The notes beneath the pieces were generated by a model that ran no database searches, was not told where the DNA came from, and saw nothing but the letters and a program-made list of their open reading frames with translations. From CAG-1031 sp964556785 (lineage in GTDB: Bacteria; Bacteroidota; Bacteroidia; Bacteroidales; Muribaculaceae), in the NCBI GenBank assembly GCA_964556785.1, contig CAZKXM010000004.1:1-48080 (forward strand): 48,080 nucleotides of DNA, in the 5' to 3' direction. Both the position numbers and the translations under genes were made by a program. Positions 8,091-16,533 of the stretch are shown in pieces; position 1 is the first letter of the stretch; each line of letters starts with the position of its first letter.

Positions 8091-9419
8091 ATGAAAAAAA
8101 TCTTTCCGGCTATAGCAATGCTGCTGGCATCACTCCCGGTGATGGCCGACGAGCAGTATATCGGCACATCGGAGACGTTCGGGCCTTACACACCTACCGA
8201 GGAGGTGAAGAACTCGCAGAAGGAATTTGCGGCCGACCGTTTCGGAATTTTCATTCACTGGGGTATCTACAGCATGTATGCTCAAGGGGAATGGTATCTC
8301 AACTACGGCCCCCTCGCTACTGAATATGCCAAGGCGGCCGCAGGGTTCTATCCTGCCAACTTCAATGCCCGCGAGTGGACCAAGGCGATCAAGGATAGCG
8401 GTGCGCGCTACATCTGCTTCACCACCCGCCATCACGACGGCTTCTCGATGTATCACACGGCTGAGTCGCCTTACAACATTGTCGACGCCACGCCTTACGG
8501 CCGCGATGTGCTCGCCGAGCTCGCCGACGCATGCCGCGAAGACTCGCTCAGCCTGCATCTCTATTATTCGCAGATCGACTGGACGCGGCCTGACTATCCG
8601 TCGGGACGCACGGGCCTGACCACAGGGCGCGACACAACACTCCGCGACTATCCGGCCTACTATGCCTTCATGAACCGTCAGCTTAAGGAGCTGCTCACCA
8701 ACTATGGCCCCGTGAGAGCCATCTGGTTTGACGGATTGTGGGACCACGATCAGGACTCGGTGCCTTTCAACTGGCAGCTCGAAGGTCAGTATCGTCTGAT
8801 CCATGATCTGCAGCCCGGCTGTCTTGTAGGCAACAATCACCACATAGCGCCTCATCCGGGCGAGGATATCCAGATTTTCGAGCGCGACCTTCCCGGTCAG
8901 AACACTGCAGGCCTGTCGGGCCAGGAGATCAGCCGGCTGCCGCTTGAAACCTGCAACACGATGAACAACATGTGGGGTTATCGTGTCAAGGACACTGACT
9001 ATAAGGACTCGCGCACGCTGATCCACTATCTTGTCAACACCGCAGGTCTCGGCGCCAACCTGCTCCTTAACATAGGCCCGCAGGCCGACGGCTCGCTCCC
9101 CGAGGCTTCGCTCGAACGCCTGCGCGATATAGGCCGGTGGATGGAGGTGTATGGCGAGACCATCTATGGCACCGAAGGTGCCGGTTTCGAGGCTCAGGAG
9201 TGGGGAACGGTGACACGCAAAGGTAACCGTGTGTTTGTCCATGTCCTTAAACCCGGCACAACCGAGCTCCTCCTTCCGATAGAGGGGAAGGCCCGTAGCG
9301 CCAAACTGTTTGATGACGGCGCCAAGGTGAAATTCGCCAACACACGTGAAGGTATCCGCCTGACGATGGAGCCGACGCCTGATGTAACCGACCATGTTAT
9401 TGAAGTTGCCCTCAAATGA
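8091..9419 (+). CDS. Alpha-L-fucosidase, glycoside hydrolase family 29
   Basis: GH29 enzymes release terminal alpha-L-fucose from glycans by a retaining mechanism. The 442-residue protein has a signal peptide (about 1-19, MKKIFPAIAMLLASLPVMA), so it acts in the periplasm or outside the cell. The family landmarks are RFGIFIHWGIYSM (about 50-62), ARYICFTTRHHDGFSMY (about 105-121), the nucleophile Asp214 in RAIWFDGLWD and a candidate acid/base Glu264 in IQIFERDLPG. NTAGLGANLLLNIGPQADGSLP is the usual GH29 C-terminal core segment. The protein ends shortly after a short beta-sandwich and has no carbohydrate-binding module. cutC overlaps its stop by 4 bp (ATGA), implying translational coupling. Host mucin or milk glycans are likely sources of substrate, by inference. 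Confidence 0.95.
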   Translation: MKKIFPAIAMLLASLPVMADEQYIGTSETFGPYTPTEEVKNSQKEFAADRFGIFIHWGIYSMYAQGEWYLNYGPLATEYAKAAAGFYPANFNAREWTKAIKDSGARYICFTTRHHDGFSMYHTAESPYNIVDATPYGRDVLAELADACREDSLSLHLYYSQIDWTRPDYPSGRTGLTTGRDTTLRDYPAYYAFMNRQLKELLTNYGPVRAIWFDGLWDHDQDSVPFNWQLEGQYRLIHDLQPGCLVGNNHHIAPHPGEDIQIFERDLPGQNTAGLSGQEISRLPLETCNTMNNMWGYRVKDTDYKDSRTLIHYLVNTAGLGANLLLNIGPQADGSLPEASLERLRDIGRWMEVYGETIYGTEGAGFEAQEWGTVTRKGNRVFVHVLKPGTTELLLPIEGKARSAKLFDDGAKVKFANTREGIRLTMEPTPDVTDHVIEVALK

Positions 9420-10156
9420 GTGTGATTCTTGAAGTATGTGCCGGCGACTGGCAAAGTGTCGAGGCCGCCAACGAAGCCGGAGCTGCCAGAATTGAACTGT
9501 GTACCGGCCTTGAAGCAGGAGGATTGACGCCTCCCCCTTCAATGATTAGCCGTTCCGTCAGGCTCGGTGGCCCGAAGGTGAATGTGCTCGTCAGGCCCCG
9601 TTCAGGCGATTTCGTTTATTCTGAAGCTGAAAAGGAACTGATAGAACAGGATATACGGATGGCCCGGCAGGCCGGGGCCCACGGAGTGGTGATAGGGTGC
9701 CTCCGTCCCGACGGAAGGGTGGATATCGAAACCCTGCGACGCTGGCATGATGCAGCCGAAGGCATGTCGGTCACTTTTCACCGCGCGTTTGATCTATGCC
9801 GAGACCCGTTCGAGGCGCTTGACGACGTCGCTCCGTTTGCCGACCGTGTACTGACCTCCGGGCTCGCTCCTACAGCTTTGGCGGGAGTGGAGATGCTGCA
9901 CCGGCTCACAGACTATGCCGGCGGCCGTACGGCCATTATGGCCGGCGGAGGGGTCAATCCTTCAAACATAGCTGAAATTGTCGGCCGCTCCGGTGTTCCT
10001 GAAATCCACGGAACGTTTTCGGCGCCCGTTGCCAGCCGCATGGAGTTCAGGCGCGAAGGCGTCAGCATGAGCTCAGGTGGCGCCGATGAGTATGTCAGGA
10101 GTTCTTCGTCGGTCGATAAGATACGCGCGGCTCTCGCCACCCTGGCTGATTTTTGA
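9416..10156 (+). CDS. cutC: CutC family protein
   Basis: The 246-residue product is a full-length CutC TIM-barrel protein. It shows the N-terminal LEVCAGDWQSVEAANEAGAARIELC motif region (first 30 residues), NVLVRPRSGDFVYS, a repeat of VTFHRAFDLCRDP, and the C-terminal phosphate-barrel-like IMAGGGVNPSNI. CutC was named for copper homeostasis in E. coli, but that role is disputed and its enzymatic activity is not settled. There is no signal peptide, so it is cytoplasmic. Its ATG overlaps the fucosidase stop. In Bacteroidales CutC genes often sit beside glycoside hydrolases, which hints at a sugar-related function here (inference). Confidence 0.93.
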   Translation: MSVILEVCAGDWQSVEAANEAGAARIELCTGLEAGGLTPPPSMISRSVRLGGPKVNVLVRPRSGDFVYSEAEKELIEQDIRMARQAGAHGVVIGCLRPDGRVDIETLRRWHDAAEGMSVTFHRAFDLCRDPFEALDDVAPFADRVLTSGLAPTALAGVEMLHRLTDYAGGRTAIMAGGGVNPSNIAEIVGRSGVPEIHGTFSAPVASRMEFRREGVSMSSGGADEYVRSSSSVDKIRAALATLADF

Positions 10157-10170
10157 AAAAACTTTGTCAA

Positions 10171-10192
10171 GTCGGCCATGAAGATGGCTGAC
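10171..10192 (+). terminator. Hairpin after cutC, weak terminator candidate
   Basis: GTCGGCCAT (10171-10179) pairs with ATGGCTGAC (10184-10192) around the tetraloop GAAG, 9 bp with one G-U. The downstream run is only moderately T-rich, so termination is uncertain. It sits 14 bp after the cutC stop and 35 bp before the next ATG. Confidence 0.5.
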
Positions 10193-10226
10193 ATTCTTCC
10201 ATACATATTTCCACACCACACGATTT

Positions 10227-12782
10227 ATGAACAGGTTGATTCTAACCGTTATTGCAGCGGCCTCGATGGCCATCACACTGACTGCCGGTCCGCGCCAGGA
10301 AGCTCTGAAAGCCGTAAATGCCGCCGACCTTCAGCCCCGCGAACGAGAAGCGCTCGAGTTCCTCTACAGATATATGCCGCTCCCCGATGTGGCAGCTCAC
10401 GATGCGTCGTTTTATATCGACAACGTGCGCACCACCTTCGCCGCAGCCGATTCGCTCGGATGGAACGTTCCCGAGCGTGAATTCCGCCATTTCGTGCTTC
10501 CGCTGCGTGTCAACAACGAGGCGCTCGACTCATGCCGTTCAATTTTCTTTGCCGAGCTGCTGCCGCGTGTGAAAGGAAAAACAATGGAGGAGGCTATCCT
10601 TGAGGTGAACCACTGGTGTCACGAAAAGGTGACCTACAAGCCTTCCGATCCCCGCACTTCGTCGCCTCTGCAGTCGGTTTGCAATGCTGTGGGGCGTTGC
10701 GGCGAGGAGTCGACATTAGGAGTGGCTGCGCTGAGAGCCGTGGGCATTCCCGCCCGTCAGGTCTACACTCCCCGCTGGGCACACACCGATGACAACCACG
10801 CATGGGTTGAGGCCTGGGCAAACGGCAAGTGGCACTTCCTTGGCGCATGCGAGCCTGAGGCTGTGCTTGATCTGGCATGGTTCAACGAGCCGGCATCGCG
10901 CGGAGTGCTGATGAGCACCAAGGTGTTTGGCGCTTACGACGGTCCTGAGGAGGTGCTCAGTGTGACCCCGCTCACTACCGAGATCAATGTAACCTCAAAC
11001 TATGCTCCTACGGGTCTGATCACCGCAACAGTCACCGATGCCGACGGAAAGCCTGTGGAGAATGCCACAGTGCGATTCTCGCTTTATAACTACGCCGAAT
11101 ATTTTCCGCTAACAGTGAAAAAGACAGCTGCCGACGGCACAGCGACATTCCTGTGCGGCCAGGGCGACGTTGTGGTGTGGGCCACCGACGGCACCCGCTT
11201 CGGTTTTGCCAAAGCCAATCCGGCCGGCGGGGCGGAGGTTACGGTGCCTCTGAAATATGACGGCAGCTCTGTTGACGTTGTTGAGCTCGATCTCGTGCCA
11301 CCGGCTGTGGGAGCCACACTTCCGCGTGTTACCGCGGAACAGGCCGCCGAGAATGATCGCCGCAAGGTTTATGAAGACTCGATCCGCGGAGCTTATGCCG
11401 CTACATTCGCAACCGAGGCTCAGGCCCGCGCTGAAGCTGCGCGGCTCGACATCGATGCCGACAGGTGGGCTGCTCTGCAGAGTCTCAGCCGCGGCAACCA
11501 TGCGCGCCTGCTGGCGATGATGGAGTCGTTCACGGAAACTGAGAGGCCGATGGTGATGGCGATGCTCGAAGCCATGACCGAGAAAGATCTTGGCGATATC
11601 CGGCCTGAGATTGTGCGCGACGCCATGGCCACGGCCCGCAACGTCAATGCGGTTGACTCGGCAACATTCGTCAACTATATCCTCAATCCCCGTGTTAGCT
11701 GGGAGCCGCTCTCGGCCTCCCGCAGAGCTATTCTCAAACATTTCGGAGACCGAGCCGATGAGTTTGCCGCCAATCCTGCGCTGTGGGTCAAGTGGGTAAG
11801 CGACAGCGTCGCAATTGTGCCTGCTGAAAATCCCAACCGTTTCGAAATGCGTCCCGAGGATGTGGCCCGCTGGCGCATGGCCGACACGCGCAGCCGCAAC
11901 ATCTTCTTTGTCAGCGCTGCCCGCGCCTTCGGCATACCCGCTCAGATCGATCCCGTTACCGGTAAATTGCGCTATCTTTCACCCGGAGCGACGGCGTGGA
12001 CCGATGTGGATTTCGGCGAGGCAGAGCCTGTGAAGAAACCTGTCAATCCTGCCCGTCTGGTGCTTAAGGGCGAGGATGGCCTCAAATATTTCCTGCATTT
12101 TTCAGTAGGGCGAATTGAAAACGGACTCCCGAATCAGCTCGACTTTGATGACTTCCACTCGGTCGAGGTGACCAACAAGGCTCTGACCGAGCTTGATCCG
12201 GGCCAGTATATCATTACCACCGGCCAGCGTCTGGCCGACGGCAGCGTTCTTGCCCGCAGCGAGCTGATCATGCTTCCCGCAGGTGAGACAGTTGAATATG
12301 ATCTTGTGCAGCGTCACAATCCGGAGGCAATCGAGGTGATAGGTCAGCTCGATGCCGAGAATCTGTATCAGCCGCTCGACGGCGGAGAGCCCTGCTCGAT
12401 CCTGTCGACAACCGGCCGCGGATTCTACGTGTTAGGCATAATAGCTCCCGGGCACGAACCTTCGGCTCATGCGCTCAACGATTTCGCTGCGGCAGCAGCC
12501 GATCTCGAGAAGACAGGGCGCAAGATTGTGCTTCTGTTCCCTGATGCTGAAGCCGCTTCGCGTTTCGATGCTGGCTTGTTCCGCAATCTGCCGTCAAACA
12601 TAAGCTGGGGAATCGATATCGACGGCAAGATCCTGAACGAGATTGTCGAGAACCAGCGGCTCAGCAATGCGACACTGCCGATAGTTGTTGTGGCCGACAC
12701 GTTTAACCGCGTCGTCAACCTCACGCAGGGCTACACCATTGGCCTGGGCGATCGCCTCGCGTCGCTGCTCAACCGCCTCTGA
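10227..12782 (+). CDS. Secreted transglutaminase-like domain protein
   Basis: The 851-residue protein has a signal peptide (about 1-20) and a transglutaminase-like core. The likely nucleophile is Cys158 in NAVGRCGEESTLGVAALRA and the histidine is His191 in TDDNHAWVEAW. The usual aspartate position falls in the following strand KWHFLGACEPEAVLDLAWFN. Residues about 255-325 look like an Ig-like or carboxypeptidase-regulatory-like beta-sandwich (TATVTDADGKPVENATVRF). The remaining about 500 residues are not recognised and end in a region resembling a thioredoxin-like fold without CxxC (RKIVLLFPDAEAASRF, then LPIVVVADTFNRVV). Proteins of this architecture are common in Bacteroidales and are thought to act as periplasmic or secreted peptidases or amidases. 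Substrate is unknown. Confidence 0.88.
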   Translation: MNRLILTVIAAASMAITLTAGPRQEALKAVNAADLQPREREALEFLYRYMPLPDVAAHDASFYIDNVRTTFAAADSLGWNVPEREFRHFVLPLRVNNEALDSCRSIFFAELLPRVKGKTMEEAILEVNHWCHEKVTYKPSDPRTSSPLQSVCNAVGRCGEESTLGVAALRAVGIPARQVYTPRWAHTDDNHAWVEAWANGKWHFLGACEPEAVLDLAWFNEPASRGVLMSTKVFGAYDGPEEVLSVTPLTTEINVTSNYAPTGLITATVTDADGKPVENATVRFSLYNYAEYFPLTVKKTAADGTATFLCGQGDVVVWATDGTRFGFAKANPAGGAEVTVPLKYDGSSVDVVELDLVPPAVGATLPRVTAEQAAENDRRKVYEDSIRGAYAATFATEAQARAEAARLDIDADRWAALQSLSRGNHARLLAMMESFTETERPMVMAMLEAMTEKDLGDIRPEIVRDAMATARNVNAVDSATFVNYILNPRVSWEPLSASRRAILKHFGDRADEFAANPALWVKWVSDSVAIVPAENPNRFEMRPEDVARWRMADTRSRNIFFVSAARAFGIPAQIDPVTGKLRYLSPGATAWTDVDFGEAEPVKKPVNPARLVLKGEDGLKYFLHFSVGRIENGLPNQLDFDDFHSVEVTNKALTELDPGQYIITTGQRLADGSVLARSELIMLPAGETVEYDLVQRHNPEAIEVIGQLDAENLYQPLDGGEPCSILSTTGRGFYVLGIIAPGHEPSAHALNDFAAAAADLEKTGRKIVLLFPDAEAASRFDAGLFRNLPSNISWGIDIDGKILNEIVENQRLSNATLPIVVVADTFNRVVNLTQGYTIGLGDRLASLLNRL

Positions 12783-12815
12783 ATTTGTGGAGCATGCTTT
12801 AGAGCTTTGGAATCT

Positions 12816-13004
12816 ATGCCTTGGTGGGAAATCATCATAGTTTGCCTCGTTTTTGGACTTATCATCGGGCCTGTAGACCGATTCGTGAATGCGAAAGTGT
12901 CAACAAAAAGTCTGGCGATAGTGGTTCGGTTCGTGATCTATGTTCTGATTTTCATGGCTCTCTACTGCATTGCCGATCTGATCGGCATCGATGGAGGCAG
13001 GTAA
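12816..13004 (+). CDS. Small two-helix membrane protein, function unknown
   Basis: A 62-residue protein starting MPWWEIIIVCLVFGL. Two hydrophobic segments (about 5-22 and 38-56) are separated by a short polar stretch VDRFVNAKVSTKS. I chose the ATG at 12816 over an in-frame TTG at 12807. It lies 33 bp after the transglutaminase-like gene on the same strand and could be cotranscribed with it. No family is recognised. Coding status rests on length, hydrophobic pattern and codon use similar to its neighbours. Confidence 0.6.
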   Translation: MPWWEIIIVCLVFGLIIGPVDRFVNAKVSTKSLAIVVRFVIYVLIFMALYCIADLIGIDGGR

Positions 13005-13072
13005 ACGGATAAGTACTGAAAAGCAGTCTGCACTTCCGGGGATGGTAGCAGCAGAGCAATTTTGCGGCGCGT

Positions 13073-13106
13073 TTTGCTTGTGAGAGAAAAAAAAGTGCTA
13101 TATTTG
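13073..13106 (+). promoter_or_regulatory. Promoter of the DUF349 gene
   Basis: TTTG (13073-13076) and TATATTTG (13099-13106) match the -33/-7 consensus, with a 22-bp spacer, slightly long. Transcription would start near 13113, giving an 80-nt leader that contains the hairpin at 13132-13159. Confidence 0.7.
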
Positions 13107-13131
13107 GCTCTGAATTAAAATTTTGTCCGGG

Positions 13132-13159
13132 ACCATCATGGCGGCAAAGCCGTGATGGT
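13132..13159 (+). promoter_or_regulatory. Leader hairpin before the DUF349 gene
   Basis: ACCATCATGGC (13132-13142) pairs with GCCGTGATGGT (13149-13159), 11 bp with a single G-U, around a 6-nt loop GGCAAA. Flanking G and C runs can extend it past a bulge. No T tract follows, and the hairpin lies 33 nt before the ATG, so it is not a normal terminator. It may stabilise the mRNA or bind a regulator. Confidence 0.6.
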
Positions 13160-13192
13160 GCCCCCTATCGCCACTTTAACCTAACCCTACTT

Positions 13193-15109
13193 ATGACTAT
13201 GGAACTGCGTGACAATCAAACTGCTCCCGAAGCTGTTAATGCACCTGATGCTGTTGGTAATCCTCCTGTTGATTCAGATGTGAGAGAAACTCAAATCGAT
13301 GAACTTGCTGCCGAAGCTGCCGAACTTCCCGATGAGGAAGAGGTTGCTGCCGAGCTTGTTGAGGTGGAAACCGCTGAACCGCGACGTCAGGCCGAGCCGC
13401 TGAACCGCGAAATGCTTATGGAGAAGGTGGAGCGTCTGGCGGCCAACGACAGCGTTGACATCAATGCCGACGAAGTGAGCCGCCTGAAGCAGCAGTTCTA
13501 TATGCTTCACACCGAGGCCCAGCGCGAGGCGCGTGCAAAATGGATTGAGGAGGGAAATGATCCCGAGACATTTGTGCCTGTTGCCGATCCCGACGAGGAA
13601 CGCTTCAAGGAGCTCCTGGCAGCCATCAAGGAGAAGAAAGCAGAGATGCGCCGCCGTCAGGAAGCTGAGGAACTCGCCAATCTGGAGCGTAAGCGTGCGC
13701 TGATCAAGGAACTTGGCGAACTCGGAGCCGATGCCGATGCCGTGGGCCGGGTGTTTAACCGCGCCAGGGAGATTCAGGCTGAGTTTGCCACGATTGGCAA
13801 CGTGCCCCCCACCGAAGCTACGGCAGTGTGGAAGGAATATCAGGACGCCCGCGAGCGTTACTACGACCAGCTCAAGATCAACAAGGAGCTGCGCGATTAC
13901 GATTTCAAGAAAAACTATGCCGAGAAGGAGCTGCTTTGCGAGCAGGCCGAGCTGCTGAACAAGGAAGATGATGTGGTGACGGCATTCCGCCGCCTGCAGG
14001 ATCTTCATGAGAAGTGGCGTCAGGTTGGGCCCGTCGCAAAAGAGCTGCGTGAAACCATCTGGAACCGCTTCAAGGATGCGTCGGCTGAAATCAACAAGCG
14101 CTATCAGGCGCATTTTGAGGAACGCAAGGCGCGCGAAGCTGAAAACGAGGCCGCCAAGACCGCTATCTGCGAGCGTGTCGAGGCTCTTGACTTCGCCAAC
14201 CTGAAAAACTATCAGGCATGGGATGAGATGACCCGCAAGATCATGGAGGCTCAGGCCGACTGGAAAAAGATAGGGTTTGCGTCGCGCAAGAGCAACAATG
14301 CCCTGTTTGCACGCTTCCGTCAGGTTTGCGACGCCTTCTTTGCCGCGAAGGCAGCGTTCTTCAAGAGCATGAAGGAGACTCAGGCCGAGAATCTGGCCCG
14401 CAAGACAGCGCTGTGTGAGCGTGCCGAGGCTCTTCAGGACAGCACCGACTGGCGGAAGACCACCGAGGAACTCGTAGCGCTCCAGAAGGAGTGGAAGGCT
14501 ATCGGCGCTGTTTCGCGCAAGAGCAGCGACGCTATCTGGCAGCGCTTCATGGCTGCATGCGACCATTTCTTCGACCGCAAGAAGCAGGATGCCGGTGGTA
14601 CACGCCGTGCCGAGCAGGCTAACCTGAAGCTCAAGCAGGAAATCATTGACCGTCTGGCTGAGATGACCGCCCCCGACGCTCCGGCGATGGAGCGTGCAGA
14701 GGCTCAGAAGGCTATCAGCGAGATGCGCGACCAGTGGGGCGAGATCGGGCATGTGCCTTTCAAAATGAAGGACAAGATCTACGACACTTTCCGCGATCTG
14801 TTGCGCCAGGCCGAGAGCAAGTTTGACCTGCGCGGCCAGAAGGCGCGCATGGCCCGCTTTGAGGATGGCGTGAAGGAGATGGAGGGCGACAATTCGCGCC
14901 TTGGCCGCGAGCGCGACAAACTTGTGCGCGCCTGGGAGCAGCGCAAGGCTGAACTGGCCACGTTCAAGAACAACCTCGGCTTCCTCACATCCAAGAGCAA
15001 GAGCGGCAACTCGCTGCTTCAGGAAATGGAGCGACGCGTTCAGCGCCTGCAGGAGGAGATTGACCAGCTGCGCGAGAAGATCGACATGGTCGACGCCAAA
15101 ATGAACTGA
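13193..15109 (+). CDS. DUF349 repeat protein, cytoplasmic
   Basis: The 638-residue protein has an acidic, low-complexity N-terminus (about 1-70), then a long helical region. Within it are five recognisable DUF349-type repeats, each with an aromatic-x-x-IG/VG-x-V core: FATIGNVP, WRQVGPVA, WKKIGFAS, WKAIGAVS and WGEIGHVP, spaced about 65-75 residues apart. The C-terminal about 80 residues are predicted coiled coil (LLQEMERRVQRLQEEIDQLREKIDMVDAKMN region). There is no signal peptide. DUF349 proteins have no agreed function; helical bundle or nucleic acid/ribosome-associated roles are speculative. A second in-frame ATG at 13199 is an alternative start. The promoter and a long leader hairpin suggest regulated, possibly high expression. 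Confidence 0.9.
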   Translation: MTMELRDNQTAPEAVNAPDAVGNPPVDSDVRETQIDELAAEAAELPDEEEVAAELVEVETAEPRRQAEPLNREMLMEKVERLAANDSVDINADEVSRLKQQFYMLHTEAQREARAKWIEEGNDPETFVPVADPDEERFKELLAAIKEKKAEMRRRQEAEELANLERKRALIKELGELGADADAVGRVFNRAREIQAEFATIGNVPPTEATAVWKEYQDARERYYDQLKINKELRDYDFKKNYAEKELLCEQAELLNKEDDVVTAFRRLQDLHEKWRQVGPVAKELRETIWNRFKDASAEINKRYQAHFEERKAREAENEAAKTAICERVEALDFANLKNYQAWDEMTRKIMEAQADWKKIGFASRKSNNALFARFRQVCDAFFAAKAAFFKSMKETQAENLARKTALCERAEALQDSTDWRKTTEELVALQKEWKAIGAVSRKSSDAIWQRFMAACDHFFDRKKQDAGGTRRAEQANLKLKQEIIDRLAEMTAPDAPAMERAEAQKAISEMRDQWGEIGHVPFKMKDKIYDTFRDLLRQAESKFDLRGQKARMARFEDGVKEMEGDNSRLGRERDKLVRAWEQRKAELATFKNNLGFLTSKSKSGNSLLQEMERRVQRLQEEIDQLREKIDMVDAKMN

Positions 15110-15132
15110 TTAACCCTCTTTGCCGCAGCTGA

Positions 15133-16527
15133 ATGACGGTAACCAACCAGCGCGGACACTATGGCCGCTACCTGAATAACCTGCTCACATTCAGTGATTT
15201 CTTGCTGGTGTGTCTGGTGTATCTTGGAGTGCATCTGCTCAATCCGGGTGCATGGCAGGGCGATCTGCGGCTTGTCGGGGTGCTTGTGGCGGTGGCCTAC
15301 CTTCCTGTGGCATGGCAGCTTCGCGAGCTCAGGAACGTGCGCACGATGCACATGGACCGTGTGCTTCTCAATTCGCTCAAAGCGGTTGGGCTCCATGCGC
15401 TGTTCTTCTTCTCGCTGCTGTTTTTTCTGGAGATCGATAATGCGCCATGGACAGTCTATGCCGAGTTCTATGCCGGCTGTTTCGTTCTGCTCCCATTGTG
15501 GTGGATTGTCACCAGAGTGATACTGAAGACCATACGCCGGCGGGGGCGCAACTTTACGCGTGTGGCGATAGTGGGTACCGGCGAAACCGCGCGGAGACTG
15601 TGCTCTGAAATGCTCAGCGACTCCGGTTTCGGCTACAAGATGATGGGTTTCATTGACCGGAGCATGCCGGTTGACCTGCCTTGGCCCGAGCTTTATGCCT
15701 GCGATCTGGAACACATGGACACGTGGGTGCGCGAGAAAGGGATCGACCAGATTTTCTATGCCCTGTCGGGCGAGGACTATGAGGCGATTCACCGCACCAT
15801 GACCGTGAGCGATGCCGAGATGGTGCAGTTTTACTTCGTTCCGCAGATAAGCCGCCATGTGAAGCGCGCCTTTGAGATGCACCCCATAGGGTCGGTGCCC
15901 GTGATGACAGTGCGCAACAATCCGCTGTCGTCAACGGTCAACAGGAGCATCAAGCGGGTGTTTGACGTGGTGTTCTCAGGAGCGTTCCTGATTGTGTCGC
16001 CCATCATTTTCATTCCTGTTGCGATAGCCATCAAGATGTCGTCGCCCGGACCGGTGTTTTTCAAGCAGCTCCGCACCGGTTACAGAGGTAAATCGTTCAT
16101 GTGTTGGAAATTCCGCACCATGCGCGTTAATGATGCGGCCGACTCGCAGCAGGCGTCGAAGAACGATCCGCGCAAAACCCGCGTAGGCGATTTTCTGCGG
16201 CGCACCTCGATCGACGAGCTACCTCAGTTCATCAATGTGTTTCTTGGCGACATGAGTGTTGTGGGCCCGCGTCCGCACATGCTGGCCCACACCGAGGAAT
16301 ACAGCAAGCTGATTGACCGTTATATGGTGCGCCATCTGATCAAACCGGGCATTACCGGCTGGGCGCAGGTTAACGGTTACCGCGGTCAAACAGAGCAACT
16401 CTGGCAGATGGAGCGCCGGGTGGATTTCGATGTGTGGTACATCGAACACTGGTCGTTCCTTTCAGACCTGAAGATCATTGCCCGCACGGTGGTCAATGCC
16501 TTCCGCGGTGAAGAAAATGCTTTTTGA
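15133..16527 (+). CDS. Polyprenyl-phosphate glycosylphosphotransferase (exopolysaccharide initiating enzyme)
   Basis: This enzyme type transfers a sugar-1-phosphate, usually glucose- or galactose-1-P, from a nucleotide sugar to undecaprenyl phosphate at the inner membrane, starting capsule or exopolysaccharide synthesis. The 464-residue protein has four N-terminal helices (about 15-135), a Rossmann-like CoA-binding segment (VAIVGTGETARRL, about 144-156), a fifth membrane helix (about 275-305), and the bacterial sugar transferase domain. The latter contains KFRTMRVND, the catalytic DE pair Asp361-Glu362 in RRTSIDELPQF, the VVGPRPH motif (about 376-382) and KPGITGWAQVNGYRG. It stands alone: no capsule cluster is visible around it. 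It starts 23 bp after the DUF349 gene. Confidence 0.94.
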   Translation: MTVTNQRGHYGRYLNNLLTFSDFLLVCLVYLGVHLLNPGAWQGDLRLVGVLVAVAYLPVAWQLRELRNVRTMHMDRVLLNSLKAVGLHALFFFSLLFFLEIDNAPWTVYAEFYAGCFVLLPLWWIVTRVILKTIRRRGRNFTRVAIVGTGETARRLCSEMLSDSGFGYKMMGFIDRSMPVDLPWPELYACDLEHMDTWVREKGIDQIFYALSGEDYEAIHRTMTVSDAEMVQFYFVPQISRHVKRAFEMHPIGSVPVMTVRNNPLSSTVNRSIKRVFDVVFSGAFLIVSPIIFIPVAIAIKMSSPGPVFFKQLRTGYRGKSFMCWKFRTMRVNDAADSQQASKNDPRKTRVGDFLRRTSIDELPQFINVFLGDMSVVGPRPHMLAHTEEYSKLIDRYMVRHLIKPGITGWAQVNGYRGQTEQLWQMERRVDFDVWYIEHWSFLSDLKIIARTVVNAFRGEENAF

Positions 16528-16533
16528 TGCGGC

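Noticed and set aside
8130..9542. 470-residue minus-strand frame opposite the fucosidase gene
   Set aside because: Complement of conserved GH29 sequence with no recognisable motif of its own.
13274..14752. 492-residue open frame on the minus strand inside the DUF349 gene
   Set aside because: It mirrors a gene with clear repeat structure, has leucine-rich non-family sequence, and no start context. It is a shadow of GC-rich coding DNA.
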